From Prorocentrum cordatum (lineage: Eukaryota > Sar > Dinophyceae > Prorocentrales > Prorocentraceae), in NCBI GenBank assembly GCA_963575745.1, contig CAUYUJ010015704.1:335001-399000 (forward strand): DNA of 64,000 nt. The letters run 5' to 3'. How positions within the stretch are numbered: the stretch's first letter is position 1; each line of letters opens with the position of its first letter. Below are positions 31,830 through 42,189 of this stretch, piece by piece. Under the pieces are notes generated by a model. That model did no database searches and was not told the origin of the DNA. It was given only the letters and a program-made list of their open reading frames with translations. Both the position numbers and the translations under genes were made by a program.

Positions 31830-32880
31830 CTTACTGACCTGTCTCGGGGTGCGACAGGGAGGAGCTATCTATAAGGATGGGGGATGGAGCATGGAGGGGG
31901 AGGAGGAAGCCCGAGTCGCGCGAAGGAAGGAAGTGAGGAATGAAAGAAGGAACTAAGGACGGGAGAAGAGGCGAGAGGGAGGAAGACAAGGATCCTTAGC
32001 AGGGGGTATGATGAACATGGTGGGTTGACAATGGTTTTGTTATGTTGTTGCTGCTGCTTCTCATCAGCCGCCTTGGCGACGAGGAATACGATCACAGCCA
32101 GGCCTGTGACGATCACATCGCGGATGATGCGGCATCCTCGTCGTAAGATTATTCCTCATCTTGTTGCACATCCGCATCGTCATCCTTGGTTCTTGAATGC
32201 GTCTCCCGTTGCTGCTTATTGATACTTCCACACTTTGTGGATCTTCCAGGCTCATTCCGGTCGTTCGTTTTCTCTTCGTTGTAGCCCTCGTCGCCCCTGC
32301 CTCTTCTCCCGACTTCCCCTTCTCCCTTTATCGGTCATCTCCCTCTCGTGCGATTGTGCCTTGTTGCCTTCTGTTCGTAGGTTTCCTCCAGGGCCCAGCA
32401 TGTTCTCGACATTGTGCTCGCTGTAGGAGGGGTCGGAGAAGTGTGACATTACTCGTTCGGGAGTTGGGGGGAACTGATTTGAGCTGTCTTGGAGGGTTCC
32501 CGAGGGTCTTGGCACGAGGCCGCCCTTTCGTGGCTGGTCTTTGGATTTGTGTTATGAAGTTTGGGAGTGTGCGATCCGACGAAGTCATCCAGACGTCTGG
32601 GCGCCAAAGAAGTCATGCACTCCCCTGGGGCTGCCGTCGCCGCTCACGGCAGCATCTCATGCATGCTTTGCTTGTGCCCTCCTCTCCCCCACGGCCTTGT
32701 TCGAACGCTTCCACGCACGATCTTTCCAGGCCACCCATCGGCAGCTCTCGAGGCGAGGCGCCTTCCGAACGGCAAGCGCGGTGGCAGCGAACAGTCGGGC
32801 CAGCACAAAGGAACTACGCGATATCTATCTGTACATAGCCCCTGCAGTTGCGGATACGAGTGAGGGGGCGGGCGCGGGCG
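31830..32880. other. no gene recognised
   Basis: A minus-strand segment near 32070-32140 has short repeats (CGATCACAGCC). Larger ORFs such as 32197-32838 plus give no domain. Confidence 0.4.
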
Positions 32881-33640
32881 ACGCAGGCGCCGAATTTTTG
32901 GCTTGTTCAGTGAACGTAGTTTGGGTCGCGGGTGGGTCGCGGGCTTTCCACCTCCACCTGGAAGGAATTCAAAAACAGACCGCCGCAGGCGCCGAACATT
33001 TTGATTTGTACACTGAACGCGGTTTGGGTCGCGGGTGGGTCGCAGGTTCTCCACCTGGAACGAATGCAAAAGAAGCCCGCCGCAGACGCCGAACATTTGT
33101 GGTGGGTCGCGGGGTGTGTCGCGGGTGGGTCGCGGGTGGGTCGCGGTGGGTTGCGGGGTGGGTCGCGGGCGCGGTTTAGGAGGTGGGTCGCAGGTTCTCC
33201 ACCTGGAACGAATGCAAAAGAAGCCCGCCGAAGGCACCGACTTGGGTGGGTCGCGGGTGGTTCGGGTGGGTCGCGGGTGGGTCGCGGTGGGTCGCGGGGT
33301 GGGTCGCGGGTGGGTCGCGGGTGGGTCGCGGGGGTCGGGGTGGGTCGGGTGGGTCGCGGGGGTCGCCGTGTGTGGGTCGCAGGTGGGCCAGGGGGGTCGC
33401 GGGGGGGGTCGCGGGCGGGTCGCGGTCGCGGGTGGGTCGCGGGTGGGTCGGGTGGTTCGCAGGTCGCGGTGGTCGCGGGGTGGGTCGCGTGGGTCGGGGG
33501 GTCACAGGGGGGGTCGCGGGGGGGGTCGCGGGTGGGACGACGACAACAACAAACAAAAACAACAAGAATCCGCATCGCGGAATTCCGTTTCAGCCACGCA
33601 CCCAGGGACAGTGAATTACCGTTTGGTTCAATCCCCTCAT
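32880..33640 (+). repeat. composite repeat element, copy 1 (GGGTCGCGGG array)
   Basis: Three modules. The left module has 2-3 units of about 97-103 bp carrying GTGAACG, TTTGGGTCGCGGGTGGGTCG, TCCACCTGGAACGAATGCAA and GCCCGCCGCAG (unit ends near 32889, 32991 and 33088, with another at 33182). The middle module is a GGGTCGCGGG tandem array of about 10 bp period (to 33536). The right module is ACGACGACAACAACAAAC then GGAATTCCGTTTCAGCCACG and CACCCAGGGACAGTGAAT. The same modules occur in reverse at 44756-46030. There is no coding capacity beyond Gly/Arg/Val repeats. Confidence 0.85.
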
Positions 33641-33642
33641 TC

Positions 33643-33645
<3 letters not shown>

Positions 33646-33680
<35 letters not shown>
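33646..33680 (+). repeat. (TA)n microsatellite
   Basis: ATATAT run abutting the right end of the composite element, followed by a GA-rich run at 33716-33756. Confidence 0.95.
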
Positions 33681-33683
<3 letters not shown>

Positions 33684-33884
33684 ACACAGACAGAAGCAGA
33701 TAATATATAATATAGATGAGGAGGGAGAGAGAGAGGGAGAGAGAGAGAGAGAGAACACAAAAAGAGAAACAAAACAAACAAACAACGAGATCAGCACAGT
33801 CAGGTCTCTGAGAGACCACTGGCAGCCAGGCCAGCAACCATCATTGAAAATCAGTTGTGTGTTCCTTGAGGTTGGCCTCTCAGC

Positions 33885-34050
33885 GGCCTCGTGGGGAGGT
33901 TTTGGGGCCGCTTCGAGGCGGCCACCTCCGGGCTATATCAGGACACCTTGGGCGTTGGCGGAGGCTACGTTGGTCCAAGGCGAGCCATATTGGAGGTCAT
34001 CTTGGGCTGGCTAGGGGGCCGCCTTGGGACATCTTGGAAAGCAGCCGCAC
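33885..34050 (+). repeat. degenerate decamer repeat (GCCATCTTGGG type)
   Basis: Weak copies of the CTTGGGGCC theme. Confidence 0.4.
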
Positions 34051-34509
34051 GGCAGTGCGGAGCAGGATGCTGCAAGCACAACGGGCGCCCCGTCACCACG
34101 CGGCACCTGGGTCCGGTCCCCTGGCGAGGTCCATTTCGACCCGATCGATTCCGATCATGGCCAGCCATATATGACTCGATTCCAATATTCCGACAATCCG
34201 CTGCGGCCGGATGCGCGGCGCTGTGTTGCAGCCTGGCGTGGTTGATCCGATTCGATTTTGACTCCTTGCCGATGCGGACTGACCCGACGCACACTCAGAT
34301 TCGATTTGGATTCCCGACTGGAGCGGGGGCACAGTGGAGGGCAGCTTCCTTTGGGGACGCGAGGAGGTGGCTATGTTGAGCAACTTGGTCCTGAAACAGC
34401 CTGCGTACGTCCACAGGGCGGGTGGGACGATTTCGCGTTGCACAAGCATGGATCCGTGGAGTCGCTGCGTTTAGCCACTTGGGACGCAGCGAAATACCCA
34501 GCTTAGACG

Positions 34510-34998
34510 GTGTGGCGTCTGAGTGGCAAAGTGTATCCACAAGGAGCTGGGAACGAAAGGTTGACAAGGCTCGTTGCGCGATACCCGACCCCGAACCACA
34601 TTTTCGGGCCGGTTTTGGAGGTCGCCGTGGCGATCGCGGCCGCCACACATCGGGGCAAGTTGCTTTGTCTACGAGTTTACGAGCGCCATGCTCCTTCTCA
34701 GCTCCCCCCGCTCTGCGATGTAGACGTGGTTCATCATGAACCAGACAGCGACAGAGATTTGTTAAACTATGTCCAGAACGCGCAGGGTTTCGCGACGCAC
34801 GAACTGACTTTTCTGGGCTGTACATTGCTTGGCCCCAGGACAAAAAGGAATACAGGGCGACCGTCATCCCGCATGGTAGCGGAGCCTGGTCGCGCCCACG
34901 GCCAGGCTCTCGTTCTCGCGCGCCGCGATGGCCACAGCCGAGGAGCTGCTGCAGTGGATCGTGGCCATACAAGGAGGCGTCGTTCAACAGAGGAATGA
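34510..34998 (+). CDS. unassigned ORF fragment
   Basis: An open frame of about 160 codons with balanced composition (LVARYPTPNHIFGPVLEVA, then ATHRGKLLCLRVYERHAP), unlike the surrounding low-complexity frames. No domain, start context or partner exon is recognised. It may be a fragment of a retroelement polyprotein or an exon. Confidence 0.2.
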   Translation: MWRLSGKVYPQGAGNERLTRLVARYPTPNHIFGPVLEVAVAIAAATHRGKLLCLRVYERHAPSQLPPLCDVDVVHHEPDSDRDLLNYVQNAQGFATHELTFLGCTLLGPRTKRNTGRPSSRMVAEPGRAHGQALVLARRDGHSRGAAAVDRGHTRRRRSTEE

Positions 34999-35219
34999 GA
35001 AACAAGAGTTGGGGGGGGCAGACTCGCGAATTCAACGCCCGACCAGCAGTAGCAGCAGAAGGCGCAGCAGGCGTAGCAACATATGTTTACAGATAGCAGT
35101 TCTGTACCATCCAGAGTCGTTGGTAGATTCGAAGCTACTAGGCAGGTTCGAAATGGTATCAGGAGAGTTCGACGAGAACGCGAAATACAGGTGTTGATGA
35201 TCGGCTAATAGGCACTACC

Positions 35220-35345
35220 ATGCTCCCTTGCCTCTCCCGCGCCGCCGTTTTGGCTCCTACAAGGGCCTCCCTTTTGGCCTTTCGCGCGCTTGCGAGGGAC
35301 AAGAACCTCTACTTCAACATTGGTAGCGGAGCTTCAGCGAAGCTG
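35220..35345 (+). repeat. dispersed module, copy 1
   Basis: CTCCCGCGCCGCCGTTTTGG, GCCTTTCGCGCGCTTGCGA and GAACCTCTACTTCAACA recur in order at 37028-37140. Confidence 0.7.
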
Positions 35346-35579
35346 GCGCGATCCACGGGTCCACGGACTGCTGCGCCTGGGCAGCAAACCCACAGCGGTG
35401 TTGTGCGGAACGTCGGTGACTTAAGCCTTTGCGCGTCGGTGACGCGGCTGCGCCTGGAAGTCAGGGCAGCAAAACACACGGCGGTGCCGTGCAGAGCGTC
35501 CGTGACTTCACAGCTCGGAGCGCGAGTGGGCGGCCGCGTCTCGCGTGGCAGCGAGATATACAGCCACGAAGTCTAGTCC

Positions 35580-37010
35580 GCGCGCAGGTGCGGGATTCCT
35601 CGCGGAGCGTGACATAGACGCTTGGGCGGAGGCAGCCACGGCGATGGCGCGGCGCGCCGAGGAACGGAGTTCCCGCGACGTCGCCATCCGGTGCGATGGC
35701 GATGCAGCACGGGAATAGGGCGATGACAGCGCCGAGCCGTTCGGGAGCGCCGTCGCGCGAAATGTCCGCGACGCCGCCGCGCGGCGGGAAAACGACGCGG
35801 AACAAACAGAAAGCGCGGTCGAGCGAAGCTTCCGCGACGTCGAAACCCAGTGGAAGACCGAGGCGGAGGAGACAGGGGGTGCGCCGGCGGAGCTGGCCGC
35901 CCAGCTGACTGGTGGGCCCCCGATCGCGAACAGTCGCCCTGCGACCTGCGGAGAGGGGGTTGGCTGGGGCCGCCGCACCTGGCCAGGGTCTGACACGGGC
36001 GGCGCGTGGGAGGAGTGGCACGGGAGGTCGTCGGGCGCCGGACAGGGCGGCGGCGCTTCCGAAGCTTGCGGATGGCCCAGCCAAGCTTGCGGATGGCGCC
36101 CCGCTTGATTCGCGCGCTCGGCGCCCGCGCCGGGAGCGCCGCGGCGCCCGGCGGGCCCGTTGTTTTGCGGTCCAGTCGCCAGACCAGGCGCGGATGGAAC
36201 CAGCAGGGCTGGCAGTCGAGCCCTCGCCAGGATCGGCGAGAGCGGCGGCGCCATGGTCCTGCGCCGCGGACCGAAACCGCGCTCCGACGCGGGCGGCAAC
36301 GCGGGCCGCTGACCCGCTCGGGCGCAGCGCGGAGCGCAATCGGCCAGTCGAGCATATAGAAAATTCGGAAGGCGGAGCCGGTGGAGCTCGCCGCGGAAGA
36401 GCTGGGATCCCATGCCGACGAGAGGGCGCGGAGACAGCCGCGCGCGAGCAGCTGCAGCACGCTCGCCGGGGAACGCGCGCCGGGGGGGGGGGCCGAGGGC
36501 GCCGAGTGGAACCGGCGGCCCCCCGAGCGGCGGCTGCGATCGCAGCGGCCGCCGTCGGCGGCGCCGTCGGGCCCCGTCGAGAATAGCGAGCCGAGGGGGG
36601 GGGCTGGGAACGACGAGCGGGGGCGACGAGAACAGCGACGGAGCGGATTCGGTGCGCTCCGAAGCCGGGGCCGACGACGGCGACGCGACGAGGGGCGTCG
36701 CGTGCAGCGACGGAGTTTCTCTCTGGAGCTCTGCGGCAGAGGGCGATGAAGACGCCAGCGCGGGGCCTTCTGAGCGGCGGGCAGGGGGGGGGGGGGGGGG
36801 GGGCAGGGCGCGCGCCCAACTGGCGGCTGGCGCCCCCAGTCGCGCGAGCAATAGTTTCGCCAATCCAGGCGAGCAGAAGTTTCGGGTCAACGCGTCTCGC
36901 AGTCCTCGCACGCTGTGCACGCGGGGGCCGCCGCGCAGCTCCCAGGTCGCAAAGATCTAGGGGTGGGCGGGCCGGGGTCGAGGCCGAGAAACGGCTGGGG
37001 TCCGTGTTGA
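35580..37010. other. GC-rich block with no gene recognised
   Basis: More than 400 codons stay open on the minus strand in two frames at once (35461-36819 and 35508-36920), which is what extreme GC content produces. The residues are mostly Arg, Ala, Pro and Ser. A G-run of about 18 at 36786-36803 is a G-quadruplex candidate. Confidence 0.5.
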
Positions 37011-37027
37011 GGATGGGCGCAGCCGTG

Positions 37028-37145
37028 CTCTCCCGTCTCCCCCGCCGCCGTTTTGGCCCCTGCAGGGGCGTCTGGGCGGGGGCCCCATCGGGCCTTTCGC
37101 GGGCTTGCGAAGGAAGAGAACTTCTACTTCAACGACATGGGCGGC
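37028..37145 (+). repeat. dispersed module, copy 2
   Basis: Matches 35220-35345 (GCCGCCGTTTTGG, GGCCTTTCGCGGGCTTGCGA, GAACTTCTACTTCAACG) with a 10-15 bp insertion. Confidence 0.7.
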
Positions 37146-38870
37146 GCTGCCCGGGATAAGTGGAGCTTTGCGCCGGCAGCCGACTGCATGGCCGCGCGCC
37201 CGCGCCTGGCCGAGTCGAGGGCGGGGCGCTGCGAAGGTCGACGCGGAATCCACGCGCGCGAAGATCCAGATCGGATGGGGGGGCCCAGCGCGCGAACGCT
37301 AATTTGCGCTGCTTCCAGGCGACGACGTCCGCGGGTAAGGCGCGGGGCATCGCGATGAGCGTCGCGCCCGGCAGCAGATTCGACGCGCGACGACTCCTGC
37401 GCGCAGTGGGCGGGCCGAAGGCGCCGTCGAGGCCCCCCGAGATGCCGGCCTCGATCCCGCGGCCCACGCCAAGGAGAACGGCCGATCAAGACCGTCGCGT
37501 CCCGGGAGGAATTGGCTCAGCGCCACGAGGGAGGGGCGGGCGAGGGGATCGCGAAGTCCATCAAGAAGGCGGTTCTGAACACAGGACTGGCGTCGCGGAA
37601 GTTGCGAGAGCATCTGGCGCTGAACGTTGCGAGGTTCGCGCCGCGCCCGCTGGGCTTGGCGGGGGCGCTGAATTTTCTGCGGTCAAAGCAGGCGGCGCTG
37701 GCGTTGACCAGCCCGGCCGCGATGGACTCGGACGCGCTCGCCCTCGCGAGCGAACGCGGCGAGCGCGGCGAGGGCGAGATCTCGCAAGAAAAATCAAACG
37801 AGGAGGGCAAGGCAGGAAGTCGAATTTACAGCTCGGGCAGACGGGGGTCGGGGAGACGAGGCGGCAAAGGCCTCGATTCGAATTCGACGAGCACGCCGCG
37901 CAAGCACAGCGGAAAGAAGGAGCGCAAACTCATGGGGCGCAGGAAGGCAACGCAAGACACGATTGACGGCAAGACCGCCGAGGAGGGGCTGCGACGCATT
38001 TGCGCGGGCATAGGCAAGGGCAAGGGCAACAGTGACGCGTCGCGGGCAGATCAGCCATCAGACAAACCAGCGACGGGACATGGAATATTTCGGCCACGCC
38101 CACGACGCCGAGGGGGGCGACGTCTCCACGCGTCGAGAGCAAAGAGCTGAGCGAGAAGATGGAGTGGGCCAGCGGGTCGGAGATAAAGAACGCACAGGGC
38201 AGGCCGCTCAAGATAGCCAAGAGGCGCGGGCTCTGCAGCTACGATGTGGCCGCGAACGCGCCTTGCCCGATCGATGGCAAGAAATTTCCCGACGTGCCGG
38301 AACCAGATCAAGCATATGATGGTGAAGAGGCCCAGCGACCGACTATAAGGGGGCATAGGTATAAGCCGACCGCGGGGGAGTCTGCACTGCACAAGCGCAC
38401 GGGCATGCCGTTCAGGGGCCGGCGCAAGTGGCGCTTATGGGGGCGCGGCAAGGAGGGGGCTCGCAATGCGGGGGGCCCAGCGGAGGCGCCAGTCTTACCA
38501 GTCAGTCGCATAGGCCATTGTTTTTGTGAACGCCGAGTCGGAGACGGAGATGGCGACGGTCTTGGTCATGGTTCGGAATCTTGAGGACCCCATGGCATCA
38601 TGGTCGCTCGCGAGCGGCCCAGCGAGCATGTCTTTCCAGCGGTGCACCTCGCAGCGACGTTGGAGTTCTACATGGTGGTGAAGGTTGGCCCTGGCAGTCT
38701 GGTTATGCCCTTGCTGGTTCGTCTTGTGACATTCTGACTCGCGCGGGGGGCGGCCGAGATAGGCGGCGGGGACGGCGCGGGCGAGGCTGGGGCGAGCAGG
38801 GCGCCAGTCGGGGTCTCGTTGCAAGATCATCGACCTGGGATGGGATGCCCAGAGGGGCCCGGGCGTTCGC
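37146..38870. other. no gene recognised
   Basis: Open frames on the plus strand (for example 37512-38150, 38159-38584) are hydrophilic and unassigned. 38675-38715 reads VVKVGPGSLVMPLL, weakly like the insertion in the CDPK pseudogene. Confidence 0.4.
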
Positions 38871-38889
38871 GGCGGCGAGCGCGGCGGCC

Positions 38890-40150
38890 ACAAAAAGGGG
38901 GCAGGTTTTTGTTAAGGAGGGACATGGCTGCCAGGGGTCGCGCGGCGTGTCATTCGGCCGTTGTCCGGTTCATTGGCAATCCTCACCATGTAGAGCACGT
39001 GGGGCACAACGGGAGTCATCGGGCTCCCCCCGCCGCTTTTGAAGTGAGGGCGCGAGGGATTGGGGGGGATGAAGAGGGCGTGCGAAGGCGGTGATGAGGG
39101 TTATGGGTTATGATGGTAGGCGCCCCAGCCATTCACAGTCTGGCAAGTGCGCCCCAGGATGCGTTCGCTTCGAGTGGAACTCGCGCGCCAGAGTGGCAGC
39201 GCCCTGCGCGACCCGCCACCCGCTGCGTTGCGCAGCTGGTGCTTCCAGCGCAACAGGGGCGCAGGGTAATTGGGTCGCGCTCGCTCGTTCGAGCTGTCCG
39301 CCTCGGGCCCTGCCCGGCCCCCCGCGAAAGCCCCCCACTCGTGCTCGTCGCGTCCCCCGCTCCGCCCCCCCCCCGCCAGGCCCAATTATTTCGCGCGCTG
39401 CCCCCGGCGCCCCGAAGAGTCCGCAATAGGTAGGGGCAGTGAAATCGCCCTCCGCGCATGCCACCCCTGGCAAACAGGGGTCGCCAAATCCCGCTTCGCG
39501 CGCGGGGCGCTGGCGCCCAGGCGCCGCGGGCAATCCGAGCAGGCTTCGTCGTTCCAGCGCAGGCGGTCGCGGTCCAGGCGCAGCGGCCGCGAAACAGGGG
39601 CGATGTTTTTGTCAAGGGCGGGCGCCGGCGATAGGGTTCGCGCGGGGGGGCGGCGTTTGTTATTCATCGGCAACCCCCGCCGTGCAACGCGCGCGCGGGG
39701 CGCGGCGGGAGTCTGCGGCCCTTGACGGCGCCCTGGAACGCGCGACATCGCGCGTTCGTTTGGTTGAGGACGTGCGGGGGATGCGGGGGCGGTGGGGATG
39801 GGGGCGGGGCGGGGTGGGGTGGGGTGGGGCGGGGCGGGGTGGGGTGGGGCGGTGTGTGCGTGTATGTGCGTGCGTGCGCGCATGTGTGTGTGTGTGTGCG
39901 TGTGTGTGTGTGTGCGTGTGTGTGTGTGTGTGCGTGTGTGTGTGTGTGCGTGTGTGTGTGTGTGTGCGTGTGTGTGTGTGTGCGTGTGTGTGTGTGTGTG
40001 CGCGTGTGTGTGTGTATTGGGGGGGAATGGCGAGAAGGGTGCTCGACGTCGCGGCCGGGCCCCGTCGGGCAATCGCGCCGCGGCAAACGATCGTTTCGAG
40101 TGGAAGGCGCGCGTCAAGGCGGCACCCCCCCGTGCATGTGGCAAACTGCC
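38890..40150. repeat. degenerate interspersed modules
   Basis: GTTTTTGTTAAGG with TTCATTGGCAATCC (38900-38990) reappears as GTTTTTGTCAAGGG with TTCATCGGCAACCC (39604-39680). CGTTCGCTTCGAGTGGAA (39162-39179) reappears as CGATCGTTTCGAGTGGAA (40087-40104). The segment is a patchwork of short diverged duplicates. Confidence 0.5.
39780..40018 (+). repeat. (GGGGTGGGGCGG) and (GTGTGTGTGC) microsatellite
   Basis: A G-rich minisatellite (39780-39852) passes into alternating GT with regular GC interruptions to 40015. Confidence 0.95.
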
Positions 40151-41505
40151 CATTGCGCCGCGTCCCTTTTCCAATGCAAATGGTTCGTGGGGCAATGGGG
40201 GGGGCGCCTGCTCGCTCGAGCCGCATGTCTTGACCCTCGCCCCCCGCCCCCCCTTCTTTCCCCCCTTCAGAAAACAAACAAAACTTCATGCTCATGGTCG
40301 TCGTGCGTTCGCCCCGGCTCGAACTATCATGTTCGCTGCTTCCAGTGCTTCCATGGGTCCGAAGGGGGGGGGGGGGGGGCAGGGGGGGCGGGCGGGTGGG
40401 CGGGGCGGGCGGGTGGAAGGGGGGGGATCGCCCGTGAAATCAGGGGTCGCCGATTTCTGCCTTGCGCGCGGGACGCGGGGCTCTGGCATGCGGGCGTCGC
40501 AGAACGTCCACGTGGACATGTTCAGTCTATGTCGGCACCCGAGGCTCTTGTGGGTCGACTTGAAGTCGCCCATGACAGGTTTGGTCGCGCGCCGGTTTCG
40601 TTCGGCGCCCTCCCCCCTCCCCCTGTTCAGTGCCCAACCGCATTTGGCGCATGTTCCTCGCCCCCACTTCCTCTTCATGCGCCCCTCCCCCCCTGTGCCG
40701 CCTGCGATTGCGGGGGCGGGGGCGGGCGGGGTTGGGCGCGAGAGTCATTGCCCGCGTCCCGGTTTGCTTTCGCGCTTCCCGCCCCCGCGCGGGGACGCCG
40801 CCTCTGCGCTTTGGCGCTCGAGGCGCCCGGAGTTTCATAAAAAATGCACCGCCCCCCTTTTCCCTTCCCGACTCCGCCTCGGGGTGAGGATGAGGAGAAA
40901 GGGTCGGGGCGAGGGGGGGTGGGGGGGGGGGGCGGTGGCGCAGGGCGGGGGGCGATGACAGCGAGGACGAGGCAAGGAATGACGTGGAAGGGGGGAGGTC
41001 GAGCAGGGGGACAGGGCGACGCCAGGGGCGAAAGACAGCGGGAATGACAGCGACAGCGCCGAGCGGGATGGGGACGGGGGCGACGCGGGCGACGAGCAGG
41101 GAATTCTAAACGCTTCGCGCGACGCCACCAGCTCATCCAGCAACGATGCCCAGACGAGTTGCACTGGTTAGGGAAAGAGGGGGGCGCGCAGAAGAACCAA
41201 AGGACCGCCGCGCCCCTTAAAAAGGGGGGATGGGGATCGGGGAAGCACGAGATGGAGGAGGTAGGGATGAGGGAGGGAAAGGGGGGGGGGGGGCGGGGAA
41301 GTGGAGGGGGGCGAGGAGGGGTAGGGGGGTGAGCGACCAGAGAGGATTTGTTTTTTTCCAGTGCGCCGCTGCCAACCAAACTCCAGAGTGCAAGAGATGC
41401 AGGGGTTGCCAAACGACCAGAGAGGAGGAGGAGGAGGAGGAGGAGGAGGAGGAGGAGGAGGAATCGGTAGGACAGTATCGAGGAAGCGGGGGGCGAGCAA
41501 AAAGG
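40151..41505. other. no gene recognised; G-run rich
   Basis: Runs of 10 or more G near 40363, 40917 and 41279 and a GGA array at 41425-41462. No coding domain. Confidence 0.5.
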
Positions 41506-41509
41506 CCAA

Positions 41510-42180
41510 AGGCCCTTTGGATGCCTTTTCGGGGTGTCTTCGGATGTCTCTTGGAAGCTCCCCGGGGGCCTTTTGGGGCATCTTGGGGGGCCTCTTGGCG
41601 GCCCAGGGGCTTGGGTGCCTCGGGGAACCTTGTGGAAGTCTCTTGGGGGCCTCTTGGGGGGCCCTTTCGGGGTCTCTTGGGGGTCTCTTGGGGGTCTCTT
41701 GGGGGCCTCTTCGGAGCATCTTCGGGCCTCCTGGGCGCCTGGTCGGGCAATCTTGGAAGAGATGGATCGAAGGAAGGGGGGGGGGGGGTCCTAAATTATC
41801 GCTGCCTCATGGATAGCCCGCCTCTGGGGCCACTTTTGCGGGCGCTTTGGAGCGCTCTTGGAGCCCTCTTGGGCCTCTTTTGGCGCTCTCTTGGGCCCTC
41901 CAGGAGTCATCTTGGGCCACGGGGGGCAATCGAAAGCAAAAGAGCGGGAAGGCAAACAACGCGTAGATTTTCGGTAGGTGCTTGATGCTGGCGCCCTGGG
42001 GCGTCCTGGAGGGGAGGGGCTTCGTGGTCATTTGGATCAGTCTTGGGGCGATATGGGGGCCTCTTGGAGCATGTTGGGAGCCATGTTGAGCTATCGCGGG
42101 CTATCTTGAGCCATCTTGGAAGTCATCTTGGGCTCCCTGAGGCGCTCTGAGAGCTATCCTGGGCCATCTTGGAAGCTCCA
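41510..42180 (+). repeat. degenerate decamer repeat (TCTTGGGGGTC type)
   Basis: The densest block of this theme: GTCTCTTGGGGGTCTCTTGG at about 41680-41705 is nearly perfect, fading on both sides. A gap with a G10 run lies near 41777-41788. Confidence 0.75.
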
Positions 42181-42189
42181 GTGGGTCGC

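Noticed and set aside
35461-36920. Minus-strand ORFs of 450-470 codons
   Set aside because: Two frames are open over the same DNA and both are Arg/Ala/Pro/Ser. This follows from extreme GC content and scarcity of stops.
39386-40295. His/Thr and Cys/Val ORFs of 200-270 codons
   Set aside because: Readings of the GT/AC microsatellite at 39850-40015.
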